Source: Asterionellopsis glacialis (lineage: Eukaryota > Bacillariophyta > Plagiogrammaphyceae > Rhaphoneidales > Asterionellopsidaceae). From it: a DNA stretch of 53,460 bases. The number at the start of each line of letters is the position of its first letter. The stretch's first letter is position 1. The stretch lies in contig WKLE02002375.1 of the NCBI GenBank assembly GCA_014885115.2, positions 1 to 53,460 of the forward strand. The letters are read 5' to 3'. The translations under genes and the position numbers were made by a program. The notes beneath the pieces were generated by a model. It did no database searches, had not been told where the DNA came from, and saw only the letters and a program-made list of their open reading frames with translations. Of the stretch, positions 1-10,106 are shown one piece after another.

Positions 1-1508
1 GGCCGATTATTTTAGTAGCGTTAGGTAGTTTAATAACGGTTTAGAGTTTATTTGTTTATATATATACTAGAGTCTCTGGACTTCTTAGGACCAAAGAAAC
101 TAGTTTTGGGGTTGTTCAGGAAGTGAACAAATATCTACTCTCACTTACTCTAGGACTAGAGAGTAGTAGTGAACTCTATGTAAGGTGAACATTTTTTTAA
201 AAAGATAATTCTACTAGAAAAAGTTCCATGCAGCACATTCTTGGGGATATTTTGATTTCATGACTTACTAGTACAAAGGAAAAATAATTTTGGAATTTGA
301 GAAACTTCAAAAAATTTGAGGAACTCAACAAGGAATTATTTGACACCATGAAGGATCTACATATACACCTTGTTAGGTACTTTTCTAAGAAATGCACTTT
401 CTAGAAACTGCCAAGCTGCACCAGTATATAACATTGACTGTATTCTTGTGATTCTGTAATGATAGGATAAACAAGATTTTTTTAGTCATTATCTTTAATA
501 TGCATTTATGAAGCCTTTTCATCAAGTTTGCCTCAGGGTCTTATTATTTGGAATCATCAGTAATATTTCAAGAACTTGTAAAGTAAAAAAACAAAGAATA
601 CAAGTTTGTAAAAGAAAGTTATTACATTATCAATATTCAATCACAGATACAAGATTGCAAATCATGGTTGCCACATGCCAACAGCAGTTATGGTAAAGGT
701 GTCAATCTAAACATGACTACTACTGGTGGCCATCTTCCTGCTTCTTCTTGAAAAACAACATAATGATGAGTTCACCAATCATGCCAATATTGCTGGTGGT
801 GGCTGTTCCAAAGACATTTTAAGCAAAGAGGACAACAACAATGAGTCAAGGGAAATTCTTTCAGAACTACCATGATGACTGTTGTTGCCCTTCTCCTAAA
901 CCAGGAGATACTTTATGTTTACTAACCAAAGAGAATGGAACATATGGTGGTGACGAAGCACAGAGGACAAGAACAATTCTTGTTTACCTAACAAACATTT
1001 CCATCAATAGTGTAGAGGTATGAAGTATAGAAAATCATGAAGTGTTTAAAATATACTGGATGCTTCATCTTGCATTCGCATGATTGCTTATATAATATGT
1101 TCTTTGAAGGGATAAAACAAAACACGTCAAAACATAACATACAGTAGCAGTAAGGTTAGAGTTTACTATTATTCTTCATAAATAGAGTTAGGGATATCAC
1201 CTGGTACTCTCCCTAGAGTCTGGTCCTAAGGACCTCTAAGAGAGAGAAATCCCCGTAGTCGTGGAGACTCTACGTGTGTTTTACCAGCGTACCTGGTAGG
1301 CCTAAAAACTCCTAGTAAGTACACTATTTGACCCGGAGAGACCATGCCTGGTACAACGTGACTGATTGCTGTGTTTCAAAGCATCTGCAACGGAATAGGA
1401 AAACACGAGTCAATGTAGTTGCATTTTGAGAAGCATAGCACAACACAACATCATTCGAACGATCATAATCATACGCAGTATTAGCAATTAATCAACTTTA
1501 AACTCATC
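1..1508. other. AT-rich left flank, no supported gene
   Basis: I find no gene I can support here. Only short open frames with no recognisable domain occur. Around 280-390 and 700-1020 there are short coding-like stretches interrupted by stops, which could be remnants of a mobile element, but nothing identifies a family. The stretch 1190-1350 is rich in short palindromic words (ACCTGGTA twice, and a GGTCCT/AGGACC inverted pair at 1222-1234). An 8-bp inverted repeat lies at 135-142 and 159-166. Confidence 0.5.
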
Positions 1509-2294
1509 ATGTCTTCCACAGATGACTTTGTCATGGTTGATTCAAAATCGAAATCTAGTGTCAGTGGCGATGAAGAAGTCTCCGCCGGAGAAACGAAGAA
1601 TACTGCAACGGCAGGAGGACAAGAACAAAATTCAGTCCCGCCGCCATCCATGACAACGGCAGAAACAGGGGAAGAAAAGACTAGTATGGATGCTGAAAGC
1701 GATAGCGTAGCAACCACTGCTAGTTCTCGTAAGTTAGGTGCAGGTGTAGCTGGTGGTGTTGTTGGTTTTGTTTTGGGAGGCCCCATCATTGCTACAATTG
1801 CCGGATTCGCTTCCGCATGGGCAACCGAAAAAGATGGCGTTGGCGGAGATGTAGCTCGTGCTATGGGAGATGTAGCCCTGACGGTACGAGAAAAGGCTAT
1901 TGAAGTCGACGAAAAGCATCACATTGTAGAAGAATCTAAGAAAGCAGCGACTGGAGTTGTTGACAAAGCCAAGCAAGTCGATGAAAAGTATGAGGTTGTT
2001 GCCAAAACGAAGGAATTCGTATCATGGTCTTTGGAAACAATCAAAGATTTCAACCGTAGACATCGAGTTGTAGAAAGAGCTATATCAGCTGTTGGAGATG
2101 CTTTAAGTTGGATCTTGGTTCAAGTTGGAGGTGGCGATACTGAAAGAACACCAGAAATTACGGTAACCACGAATAATGATGGTGATGCTAATACAGGGGA
2201 TGCTTCGATTCCCACAGATACAACAGCAACCACAACCACAGCCGAAAGCGACCCAAATAAGCATGACAATGCGATCGAGGCCAAAACTTATTGA
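1509..2294 (+). CDS. hypothetical protein with a glycine-rich hydrophobic segment
   Basis: I do not recognise this 261-residue protein. The first 75 residues are acidic and Ser/Thr-rich. A Gly/Ala-rich hydrophobic stretch follows at about residues 77-106 (GAGVAGGVVGFVLGGPII), resembling a glycine-zipper membrane-inserting segment. Residues 110-185 hold a repeated amphipathic motif of the form VDEKH/KYxVVxxxK, seen about three times, so a helical repeat is likely. The tail is Thr-rich and low in complexity. The ATG at 1509 follows an A-rich leader and an in-frame stop, so the start is reasonable. The regular period and codon-like composition argue for a real gene. A membrane- or stress-associated role is possible but unproven. 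Confidence 0.75.
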   Translation: MSSTDDFVMVDSKSKSSVSGDEEVSAGETKNTATAGGQEQNSVPPPSMTTAETGEEKTSMDAESDSVATTASSRKLGAGVAGGVVGFVLGGPIIATIAGFASAWATEKDGVGGDVARAMGDVALTVREKAIEVDEKHHIVEESKKAATGVVDKAKQVDEKYEVVAKTKEFVSWSLETIKDFNRRHRVVERAISAVGDALSWILVQVGGGDTERTPEITVTTNNDGDANTGDASIPTDTTATTTTAESDPNKHDNAIEAKTY

Positions 2295-4222
2295 AAAAGC
2301 GGAGCTCACACAAATCTATGTACCGGTACTTACATACTCCCCCGTTTGAAAGTAGCATTATTTCTCATTACCACGGAGCATGCATTACTTAAAGTAGACT
2401 TTCTCACTAAGTTTGAAGATAAAAAACAAGTTAAAGGTTAAATTTTGAGAAACTAAAAAATGATCTTCCAAATTGCCTCGATTTCAAAAAACTATGTATT
2501 TGAATTGTGCACCCTATCAGTTTCGTACGTGTTCAAAGGATCAAATGTCTTCATACGTTTTGAGCGACATACATATTGCACGCCAGTACTTCTTGCCACA
2601 TACGTTCTTTTATCCAACAGTTTAAAATAGAATGCATATTGCCATAGCTATTGAAATGGCAGAAAATTATAAACCTTCCAATTGCGACATGCATTTTGCG
2701 TCACACTGAGCTGCTTCGATTGGTTTCTTCGAAGATGGCTATCCAATAATGATGGCAAAAAATAATCTTTTTCGTGTCTTAAGACTCAACAGGAGGAAGA
2801 GGAGGTTCTGTATTATTCCGTAAGGCTTAAGGCTCTATCCGTTGTGACATTCATTTGGAGTCAAGTTGGCTTTCCTTACTTACATTAGTCCATCGAACTT
2901 CCCGGTGCGACATCGCCCGTCAATTCTTTTTTTGTAAAACCTTTTATCAAAACTGAGAGAATAATGTTACGTACTGTATTTTTTCAAAACACATCCGTTG
3001 GTTAGGGGTATTGACCCAAGCTTCGCGTTTTTGTGACATGATCAGCATTGCCTTGATAGCGTCGTATTTTAAACCAATTTTCTCTATCCATGACATAAAT
3101 ATAAAAATGACAGTTCTACGATCAGACGTTAGAATATTATTCAAGTTACCAAGGGGCAATGATAAGAATGTACTGCACTTTCATTATTTTCTTAGAGTGG
3201 GACATATCACCAATAATTGATGATGGATGTACAAATTGATGCATCCATACCTGCTGGTATTCTACTTGAACAAGTCAAGAAAAGACACACATTTATAGTA
3301 TCATAGATAACTGAAGTACCGGTACTCATTCCATGTCGCCGCTCAAAAGCTTGAAAATTCAAATATGCAAAATACCTTGTACCAAATAAAGTGTGATTAG
3401 TTTGTCTATAGTACGACATTAGCATCCATTACTACACAAAATAAGAAATTAATTTTTATTATGGCGGAACCTCCTCTTGTACTCGTACTCTTACTGTGTA
3501 TTACCTCTAGTGTTATGAAAATGCAACATTGATTAAACATTGAACATGCATTAATACCAGGTACAGTACGTGTCGAAAGGTTCCCTCTGTATTGTCTAGA
3601 ATAGACAAATCCTTGCATCCAAAATATATGTCACATCAACATCGCATCAGTGTCACTCCAAGAAATCCACATTTTTGTGCTCTTATTTCTGTCGCAGGTG
3701 CCATCTCCTCATATTGAATATTATTAGAGAGGGTTAAATCTGATCCAACGAATTTTCTCACTGAAGTCGTACAATCGACACGGTTCATTTGGATCATCGG
3801 ATGGGAGGGATAAATCTGAAAGAAAAATATTATTCCCTCTTCAAGGTGGCCAAAGCAAAAGAGTTGAGTGTATCTATGGAAAATTACTCCAAAACCAATT
3901 TGTCTACGAAAATCGGGTGAAGATGATCGACCTTTTTTAGCTTCGCAACCTAATTAAAAAAGTCTAAAACAGGAAAACTAATCAATGAATAACTTTTCTC
4001 CCGACTAAAAAAAGCTTAGCCACCTCATCTATATTCAGATTTAATCCTCTCCAAGTTCGGGATTGGTGTTTTAAGATCAATATTTCCAAACCGGTAATGG
4101 GCAGAACAACATCTGACCATTGTCAAATCATCAGGACTTTACCATATTTTCTTCTCTCTAGAGAGATTCATAAAATCGCCCATAAAATATTTTCATCGAC
4201 ATTAGCAAGATAATAATTTAAA
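2295..4222. other. 1.9-kb intergenic region, no supported gene
   Basis: Only short open frames without recognisable features occur. The palindrome TACCGGTA is present at 2321-2328 and 3317-3324, and ACCTGGTA in reverse at 3555-3562. Part of this must hold the promoter for the gene at 4223. I see no RNA gene. Confidence 0.5.
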
Positions 4223-4996
4223 ATGGCGAGCTATATGACGTTAAAAAAGGAACCTTCTGCATCCCACATGGAGAGGACTCCGTATGCTAAGCAAATCGAC
4301 CATCGAGCTCAAATGATAGTAGACGACGAGAAGTTGTGGAAGGAGCTTCAAAGAGAATTAAAGAATTCCAATGCTGTCACTCGTTTTAGCACTGTGGAAA
4401 TTACTGGAAAATTCATGGAGAAACATTTCCAAGCTGCGACTGAACAAGCCGTAAGACGATGCTCCCTTGAAATGGTCAAGCGCCTACCAGCGTCTGCTCT
4501 CCAACATTATAATGAAAAGCAACGCGCCCCTAAGAACCAAACATTTAGAGACTTATGCGATGTCGGCAACGTCAAAGACTTTGACGCACCTGATACCAGG
4601 GCATTGACATTGCAAAGCATGATGATGGACCAACCATCGAAGCCTACCAATCACAAACACCACGTTCCAGCACCACCGAGAGTTGTTCAAAAATCACTAT
4701 CATTTGCGCGACCCGCTTCTTTAAGGAGAATTTCCACTGATAGTTCTAGTTCAATTCATTCCTCGAGGTCTTCTCTTTTGGGTGCTCTCGCACAAGCTGC
4801 TTCACTGGCTGAAGAACTATGTGCATCATTGGCAGATGAAGATTTAGACTTCTTGTCCACGCCACCACCACCACCACCACCACTAGCAGCGAAGGACTAT
4901 TCTCCAAAATCAGTTGTTCTTAGGGACTTTGAGAAGCCCAGGCGTGTTCTTAGGGACTTGGAGAAGCCCAAGCGTATTGTCGCATTAAGCGCGTAA
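4223..4996 (+). CDS. hypothetical protein with proline run and duplicated C-terminal decapeptide
   Basis: I do not recognise this 257-residue protein. The N-terminal half (residues 25-100) is charged and probably helical. The middle is Ser-rich (about 165-190), and an eight-proline run sits near residue 217, encoded by CCA/CCG repeats. The C-terminus carries two copies of a ten-residue unit, VLRDFEKPRR then VLRDLEKPKR, encoded by an almost exact 30-bp tandem duplication (4916-4975). The start ATG at 4223 has an A-rich context (AAAATGGCG), as at other genes here. There is no signal peptide or membrane segment, so a soluble, largely disordered protein is likely. Confidence 0.7.
   Translation: MASYMTLKKEPSASHMERTPYAKQIDHRAQMIVDDEKLWKELQRELKNSNAVTRFSTVEITGKFMEKHFQAATEQAVRRCSLEMVKRLPASALQHYNEKQRAPKNQTFRDLCDVGNVKDFDAPDTRALTLQSMMMDQPSKPTNHKHHVPAPPRVVQKSLSFARPASLRRISTDSSSSIHSSRSSLLGALAQAASLAEELCASLADEDLDFLSTPPPPPPPLAAKDYSPKSVVLRDFEKPRRVLRDLEKPKRIVALSA
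4916..4975 (+). repeat. 30-bp tandem duplication inside a coding region
   Basis: Two adjacent 30-bp units (4916-4945 and 4946-4975) differ at only a few bases and encode ten residues each, so the reading frame is kept. The two copies differ at an F/L and an R/K position. Confidence 0.9.
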
Positions 4997-5895
4997 ATGT
5001 ATTGAACGAAGTTATAGAAAAAAAGATATCCAAGAAAATAAGTAAAATCTCCGTGGCATTGCAGTATTACCACCGAGTTTTTTCCATTACGGGATCGCAG
5101 AGCTTTTGTGAAATGCATAGAGAACGTTGAAAAATTTCCTCTTATTAAATTTTAAGAGTCTGAAGGTTAACAACGAATGCTTTACATCGACCTAAAAGCT
5201 CATTTTAAATGAACCGTACCTATGAATATGAAACAAAGTAAATTAATAGAGCTATACAATTTTGTGTTATTTTAAGCATGTTCATTTTCAAAAAGAATCA
5301 ACCAAAATTCAAAGTTTTGTTCCTTTTTCTAACTTATGTACGGTGCAATCTTATTAGTCCCATCCCCACCCATCAAACGCAGAGCCGCGAGCTCAACAAA
5401 TTTCTTTCCGCCTTGAGTTCATCATAAAAGAATAGTCTAGTTTTTGGAGTAGACTACAGTATTAATAAATGATCGTATCTTTGGTCCTGTGACTCTCAAT
5501 GGGATATGTTCATTCGTGCATGGGTGAAAAAAAGTTTCTTTCAGAGCAGTGGGAAACTGTCATACATATTGATATTTGTACTGACGTCGCACCTAGAGTA
5601 ATCTTTTGTATAGAGTACCAAGTCTACAATAGTAATAAATGTACGTAGTCGTATTATAATTTACATTTATACTAATTTTTGTGTACACTGGTCGAAAAGC
5701 TTTTGTCTAATGATTTTGATGGCTAGTGGATGCGGAAGCGCCGCAAAATTCAAGTCGTTTTTTCCTTCCACAATGCGTCTTCACCTTTTCAGTTTTATCA
5801 TCTTCCCATCTCCGTTCACAAAAACGGAGAATCTTTCCCGTTAATGCATGTCATTCCGGTCTTGAAACTTTACAACATCAAAACACTTTTGCAAA
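4997..5895. other. intergenic region upstream of the RING gene
   Basis: No gene is supported. Open frames starting at 5726 and 5730 run into the RING gene in other frames and look like chance overlap. The promoter of the RING gene should lie in the right-hand part. Confidence 0.5.
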
Positions 5896-6924
5896 ATGCC
5901 AACATCAGGAAACCGACATACCAAACAGGTTCGCAGTCAAGATGGAGCATCCTCAACTGGAACAACTTCACCTCGGCGAAAGAAAGCTAGGAGCAGTGAA
6001 GATGAGACATCTTCTATTTGCATGGAAAATCCCACCAACGACCGTTGTTCCATCGATGTTTGCAACCATATCTTTTGCTTTCCATGCATCCGTGAGTGGT
6101 CTAGGCGCGAAAACACGTGCCCATTGTGCCGCATTCGTTTTACTAGAATAAAACACCAGAGCGACAGCGGAAACAAAGAACGAACCACGGCGGTAGAACA
6201 TACAATCGAAATTGAATATGATGCTTCTGATGACATTAGTTACTTTACCATAGAAATGTTTGGACGGTATTTGCGCATTGGGGGATCGAACGATTCCTCC
6301 GTAGTTTATTTCGAAGAAGAAAATGAAGACTCTGATTTTGACGATTCAAGTCTAGAGAGCAATACTTTTCTCCTTCGTCCTGAGCGACATAATGTGGCAT
6401 CCCATCCACCCACTGACAGCGTTCAAATCCCCCAACCCCGCAACGCTACCTCCGTATCTTATGAACAACAAGTCCAGCCGCCTTTCCCTACCAGTCAAAT
6501 TTTGCCTGCCCCATCCAGTGCTTTCGTTGCTTCGCAAGCTCCCAACCCGGCTACAACTTCGATGCCTTCCAATCTTCAAAGCGGCTATTATACAAACCTT
6601 TTACCAGCAACATTTAATTTTTACGGGCTACCCCAAGTATCATCAAATTCTCTGAATTCTAACTACACAGCTCCTGCCTTAACGCATCCAAATCATTCAC
6701 AACCGCAGCCCATGGGATATCCATATTCTGGTAATTCTGTGCCTCCGGTTCAGCCTGCTATTTATGTGCCTACGCAAGGCTTGACACAACCTGTTTCACA
6801 TCCACCTCCACCATTGCTCCCACTACACAGGCATACTCAAAGCCCATTTCCGGCAAATACTTTATCATACGTGCCTAACTCTCAGCAGTCAAACAACCCA
6901 CCTGTATGGGGTATTTATCTCTAA
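5896..6924 (+). CDS. RING-type zinc finger protein, probable E3 ligase, first zinc ligand absent
   Basis: This 342-residue protein has a basic N-terminus, a RING finger at residues 39-80 and a long Pro/Gln/Ser-rich tail. RING ligands visible are C42, C56, H58, C61, C64, C75 and C78 (CNHIFCFPC and CPLC). The first cysteine of the usual C-x2-C pair is a serine (S39, codon TCT). The finger is close to that of the gene at 20271-21038, where the CPIC pair is intact, and both have an extra Cys five residues before C3. RING proteins of this type (Topors-like spacing) pass ubiquitin from an E2 to a substrate. The missing ligand may weaken zinc binding at site one, or C51 could substitute. The tail resembles a disordered transcription or scaffold region. 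The start at 5896 is the first ATG of the frame. Confidence 0.85.
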   Translation: MPTSGNRHTKQVRSQDGASSTGTTSPRRKKARSSEDETSSICMENPTNDRCSIDVCNHIFCFPCIREWSRRENTCPLCRIRFTRIKHQSDSGNKERTTAVEHTIEIEYDASDDISYFTIEMFGRYLRIGGSNDSSVVYFEEENEDSDFDDSSLESNTFLLRPERHNVASHPPTDSVQIPQPRNATSVSYEQQVQPPFPTSQILPAPSSAFVASQAPNPATTSMPSNLQSGYYTNLLPATFNFYGLPQVSSNSLNSNYTAPALTHPNHSQPQPMGYPYSGNSVPPVQPAIYVPTQGLTQPVSHPPPPLLPLHRHTQSPFPANTLSYVPNSQQSNNPPVWGIYL

Positions 6925-7049
6925 GCTCCATACCTTGCTGTTCTGGAATTCTGTTCCAGGACTGCAATTACGAATACGAGTTGTCTACTTCTTGGTGAAG
7001 CTAATGTCTCATTATAAGACCTTATAGACTTAATTTTAAAGTATTCCAA

Positions 7050-10000
7050 TTAACGTTTTCGAATTACGCTGAGGCCATCTCTCATGGGCAGCACCACAAC
7101 TTCCACCCTATCGTCTTTCACAATTTCGCTATTAAAATAATGCATTTTATTTGCAAGCTTTCTTGCTCTCCGGCCCTTCTTTACTTCTCTTTCGTCGAGA
7201 GTACCAAGCTGTTCTTCCTTTTCAGAAGCAAATTCCCCATTGTGTGCCTCCAGAACCAATCCTTTCCACAGAACATTGTCAATAATGATCAAGCCACCCT
7301 TCTTCAGAATGTTGTCATTGACGAGACAGGCCTCAACATACTCTAACATTCTGGTTTTATCAGCATCAACAAACACAATGTCAAATGGTGCAACATTATT
7401 CAAATCACCTTTACCACCGGCCATTTCCTCTATCGTGGCTAGTGCATCTGTGACCTTTACAACTTCACAACCAGCAATATTCTTATAAGGAGGCAAGGAT
7501 ACAACTTGATCTTCTACAGAAACTATTCCACCTCCGTTGTTACTTCGAAGTGCACAAGCTGCTTCGGCTGCTTCTTCACCAACTCCAAGTTCTGACATGA
7601 TTTTTAAATGAGAAACCGCAATATCAATTGCTCGCTGATCTCTTTCAAGTGTCATAACGAAAGGTCCACCCTCGCGATTTCCACTAGTTGCACCCAATGC
7701 TTCTCCCGCATTACAAGCACCCTCTAAGAAACACGCTGTGGCATACCCAGTAAAGGTTCCCAATTCCAAGATACGACCTTCTCTCGTAGTTGATGCAAGA
7801 TGTGTAAGCCACCGGCCTTGAGATGCTCCCGAAACCATGTGAGATCCAGAAGGCAAGTTAGCTTGTGTATTGAACTCAATTTCACGGTAAAACGATGGAG
7901 GAGGTGTTGAATGACCAGCACTGTATTCTTCAATGGTCTCAAACCCCCGGGTAGTTGCTACAGCTGATGGGTCCTTCTCTACATCCTCTTGCTGCTGCTG
8001 TTGTGCCTCTTGAGGAACCATATGATTCCTCATAACGCGCTGTTTACATGCATCCGAACATGTTCCTAAGAATTTCGTGCTGCAATCTTCACACTGAATC
8101 ATGCGTTTATGACAATTGTCATTCCTACAGTTACTTACAAGAGATGTTTCAGCGCCACATGTAACACACGATCCAAGAGCATCCTCTGTAATGGCACGGC
8201 CAAGTCTTCCATCAAACACAAAATTAGTCCCCTTAAACAATGGTTCTTCATCAGCTGCCTTTTCATTTAATGTACGGTCATAGGCAATGATCCCACCTGC
8301 CAACCGTGATACATTTTGAAATCCCATTTCTTGCGTAAGGTACGCTCCAACTTTCACACAACGGATACCACCTGTGCAATATGTCATGATTGATGCATCC
8401 TTGGGCGTATCCTTAAGACGCTCCTTTAAGACATCCCAACTATCACGAAAATTTTCTGTATTGAGTGGTTCGGCACCATCAAAAATACCTACATCTGTTT
8501 CGTACGTATTGCGACAATCTAAAATAATAGGGACACCCTTGTTCTTGGTTGTTTCGGTGGATTCTTCACCTGTTGTTGCAATAGCAGCTTCCTTCGCTTC
8601 CTTCAATTTCATATGCCATTCCAATGGAGGCATATCATATCCCGCAGATTCCCAATCAAGTGGACGATCCAATCCATCCGCTACAATTTGATTACGAACA
8701 CGTACATGTAATCCACGGAAGGGTGGCGCTGGTTGACCACGTACAGGTACACCAGCAATCTTAAATTCTTCCAATGTCAACGGCTTGGGATCAATGTTAA
8801 TGCCATTTTCCATATGTGTACCCAATTCAGGAATATAATTGGTACAACAATCTACAAAGTTATCAATGACATTGGTAGGGATACTCATTTGTGCATTCAC
8901 ACCCTCCTTGGCAACATAGACACGACCCAATGCACCAAAGGGTTTCCAACGTTTACGTAAGGATTGTGCAAATTCTTCAGGATTATCAATACCACCCTTG
9001 GGTGGGAAGGAATAGAAGGATAGCATGGTCATGTGTGTCGTGTTTGCTGGATCAGCCATATTGTCTAAATAAGGAAATGTTTCAGGTGGTGGCGCATTGG
9101 GATCTTTTGTTACATGAATTAAAATAGACGGACGTTTCAATAAGGGCGTTGTTGTCGTCTGATTATTATTGTCATTCTTGACTTGAAAGAATTCATCAGC
9201 CTTGATAAAGGTTTCAACGACATCTTCATCGGTTGTGATGGGCCAATATTGACTATCATCTACTAATCCTGTATCAGGGTTTGTAGGCGATGTAATAGAA
9301 CCTGTTATTGCATCCACAAGTGGTTCTCCACCACTTAATACAAACGTACTTTTACGTAAACATCGAAAGAAGGAATGAATTTCATGACGTAATCCTGTCA
9401 AAGTTTGTGTTCCTCTGGTACCCTTTTCAATAAAGACCCGACCACGTTTTTCACGTCCATTTAACCGTAATTCTTCACGTAATTGTTCATCGACGGATAC
9501 ACGTACGGCATACAAGGATGGAATTGGATAGGCTGACGTATCATTAGAATTGTTCTTGTCGTTGTCGTTGTTGACGTTCGCAGTCATCATACGTTTTAAT
9601 TGATAGTTACGTTCGATTTTTTCATTTCTAGATTTTTGTTTCGCTTCCTCCATTTCACGTTTCATTTGTAATCTCTGTTCCACTAATTCTGCATTTGTTG
9701 GAATTCTAGTTTGTTCCTCCAATGAGGATGCCATGGTATTATTATTGTTATTGCTACTTTCTTGACTGGATGTCATTGTACTAGTAGTAGAAAACAAAGA
9801 ACTTAAAGTAGTAGTTCGTTTGGATTTGGTGGTACGTGATGCTGCTGCTGCTGCTGATCTTTGAAAAAGACGTTTTGTGGTTGCTAATTTGGATGTTGTT
9901 GGTGTAAGCATGGACCAAGCGTGATGGTGATGGCCAGTACTTGTAAGACCAATACCAAAATTTCCAAATGCGGCGTTGCAAACCAATGGAAGAAGAGATA

Positions 10001-10106
10001 GAAAAATAAGACAAAGACTAGTTGTTGTTGCTTTTGTCGTCGTTGTATTGCTGGACACACGTATGCCTGGTGGTAATGCTGATGTTGGTGCAAACGTGGA
10101 TAACAT
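7050..10106 (-). CDS. TrhO-like rhodanese tRNA-uridine hydroxylase fused to a TrmR-like O-methyltransferase, putative plastid protein
   Basis: This 1018-residue protein starts at the ATG at 10106; the frame is open further upstream only through a TTG. A hydrophobic signal (LCLIFLSLLPLV, near residue 32) ends in NAAFGN, an A-F plastid cleavage motif. Next come two acylphosphatase-like UPF0176 N-domains: a degenerate copy around 200-255 (GRVFIEKGTRG) and a standard copy around 360-420 (GRVYVAKEGVN). A rhodanese domain spans about 525-615, with the catalytic Cys in YCTGGIRCVK (C577). A Cys-rich zinc-type segment follows (CVTCG, CEDCS, CSDAC). This order is that of TrhO (E. coli YceA), which hydroxylates wobble U34 of tRNA to ho5U using oxygen. 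Residues 730-1018 form a family 3, cation-dependent O-methyltransferase with SAM motif LELGTFTGYA and metal-site FVDADK and DNVLWKG, like B. subtilis TrmR (YrrM), which methylates ho5U to mo5U. The two-step assignment is inference; the domain calls are firm. Confidence 0.88.
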   Translation of the reverse strand: MLSTFAPTSALPPGIRVSSNTTTTKATTTSLCLIFLSLLPLVCNAAFGNFGIGLTSTGHHHHAWSMLTPTTSKLATTKRLFQRSAAAAASRTTKSKRTTTLSSLFSTTSTMTSSQESSNNNNNTMASSLEEQTRIPTNAELVEQRLQMKREMEEAKQKSRNEKIERNYQLKRMMTANVNNDNDKNNSNDTSAYPIPSLYAVRVSVDEQLREELRLNGREKRGRVFIEKGTRGTQTLTGLRHEIHSFFRCLRKSTFVLSGGEPLVDAITGSITSPTNPDTGLVDDSQYWPITTDEDVVETFIKADEFFQVKNDNNNQTTTTPLLKRPSILIHVTKDPNAPPPETFPYLDNMADPANTTHMTMLSFYSFPPKGGIDNPEEFAQSLRKRWKPFGALGRVYVAKEGVNAQMSIPTNVIDNFVDCCTNYIPELGTHMENGINIDPKPLTLEEFKIAGVPVRGQPAPPFRGLHVRVRNQIVADGLDRPLDWESAGYDMPPLEWHMKLKEAKEAAIATTGEESTETTKNKGVPIILDCRNTYETDVGIFDGAEPLNTENFRDSWDVLKERLKDTPKDASIMTYCTGGIRCVKVGAYLTQEMGFQNVSRLAGGIIAYDRTLNEKAADEEPLFKGTNFVFDGRLGRAITEDALGSCVTCGAETSLVSNCRNDNCHKRMIQCEDCSTKFLGTCSDACKQRVMRNHMVPQEAQQQQQEDVEKDPSAVATTRGFETIEEYSAGHSTPPPSFYREIEFNTQANLPSGSHMVSGASQGRWLTHLASTTREGRILELGTFTGYATACFLEGACNAGEALGATSGNREGGPFVMTLERDQRAIDIAVSHLKIMSELGVGEEAAEAACALRSNNGGGIVSVEDQVVSLPPYKNIAGCEVVKVTDALATIEEMAGGKGDLNNVAPFDIVFVDADKTRMLEYVEACLVNDNILKKGGLIIIDNVLWKGLVLEAHNGEFASEKEEQLGTLDEREVKKGRRARKLANKMHYFNSEIVKDDRVEVVVLPMRDGLSVIRKR

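Noticed and set aside
841..1023. 60-residue frame with an ATG start
   Set aside because: It is short, has no recognisable domain and sits in AT-rich sequence with stops in all flanking frames; kept only as a possible remnant.
5726..6151. Two open frames overlapping the RING gene start in other frames
   Set aside because: They lie over the RING gene, whose Cys/His pattern and tail are real. The overlapping frames have no recognisable domain.
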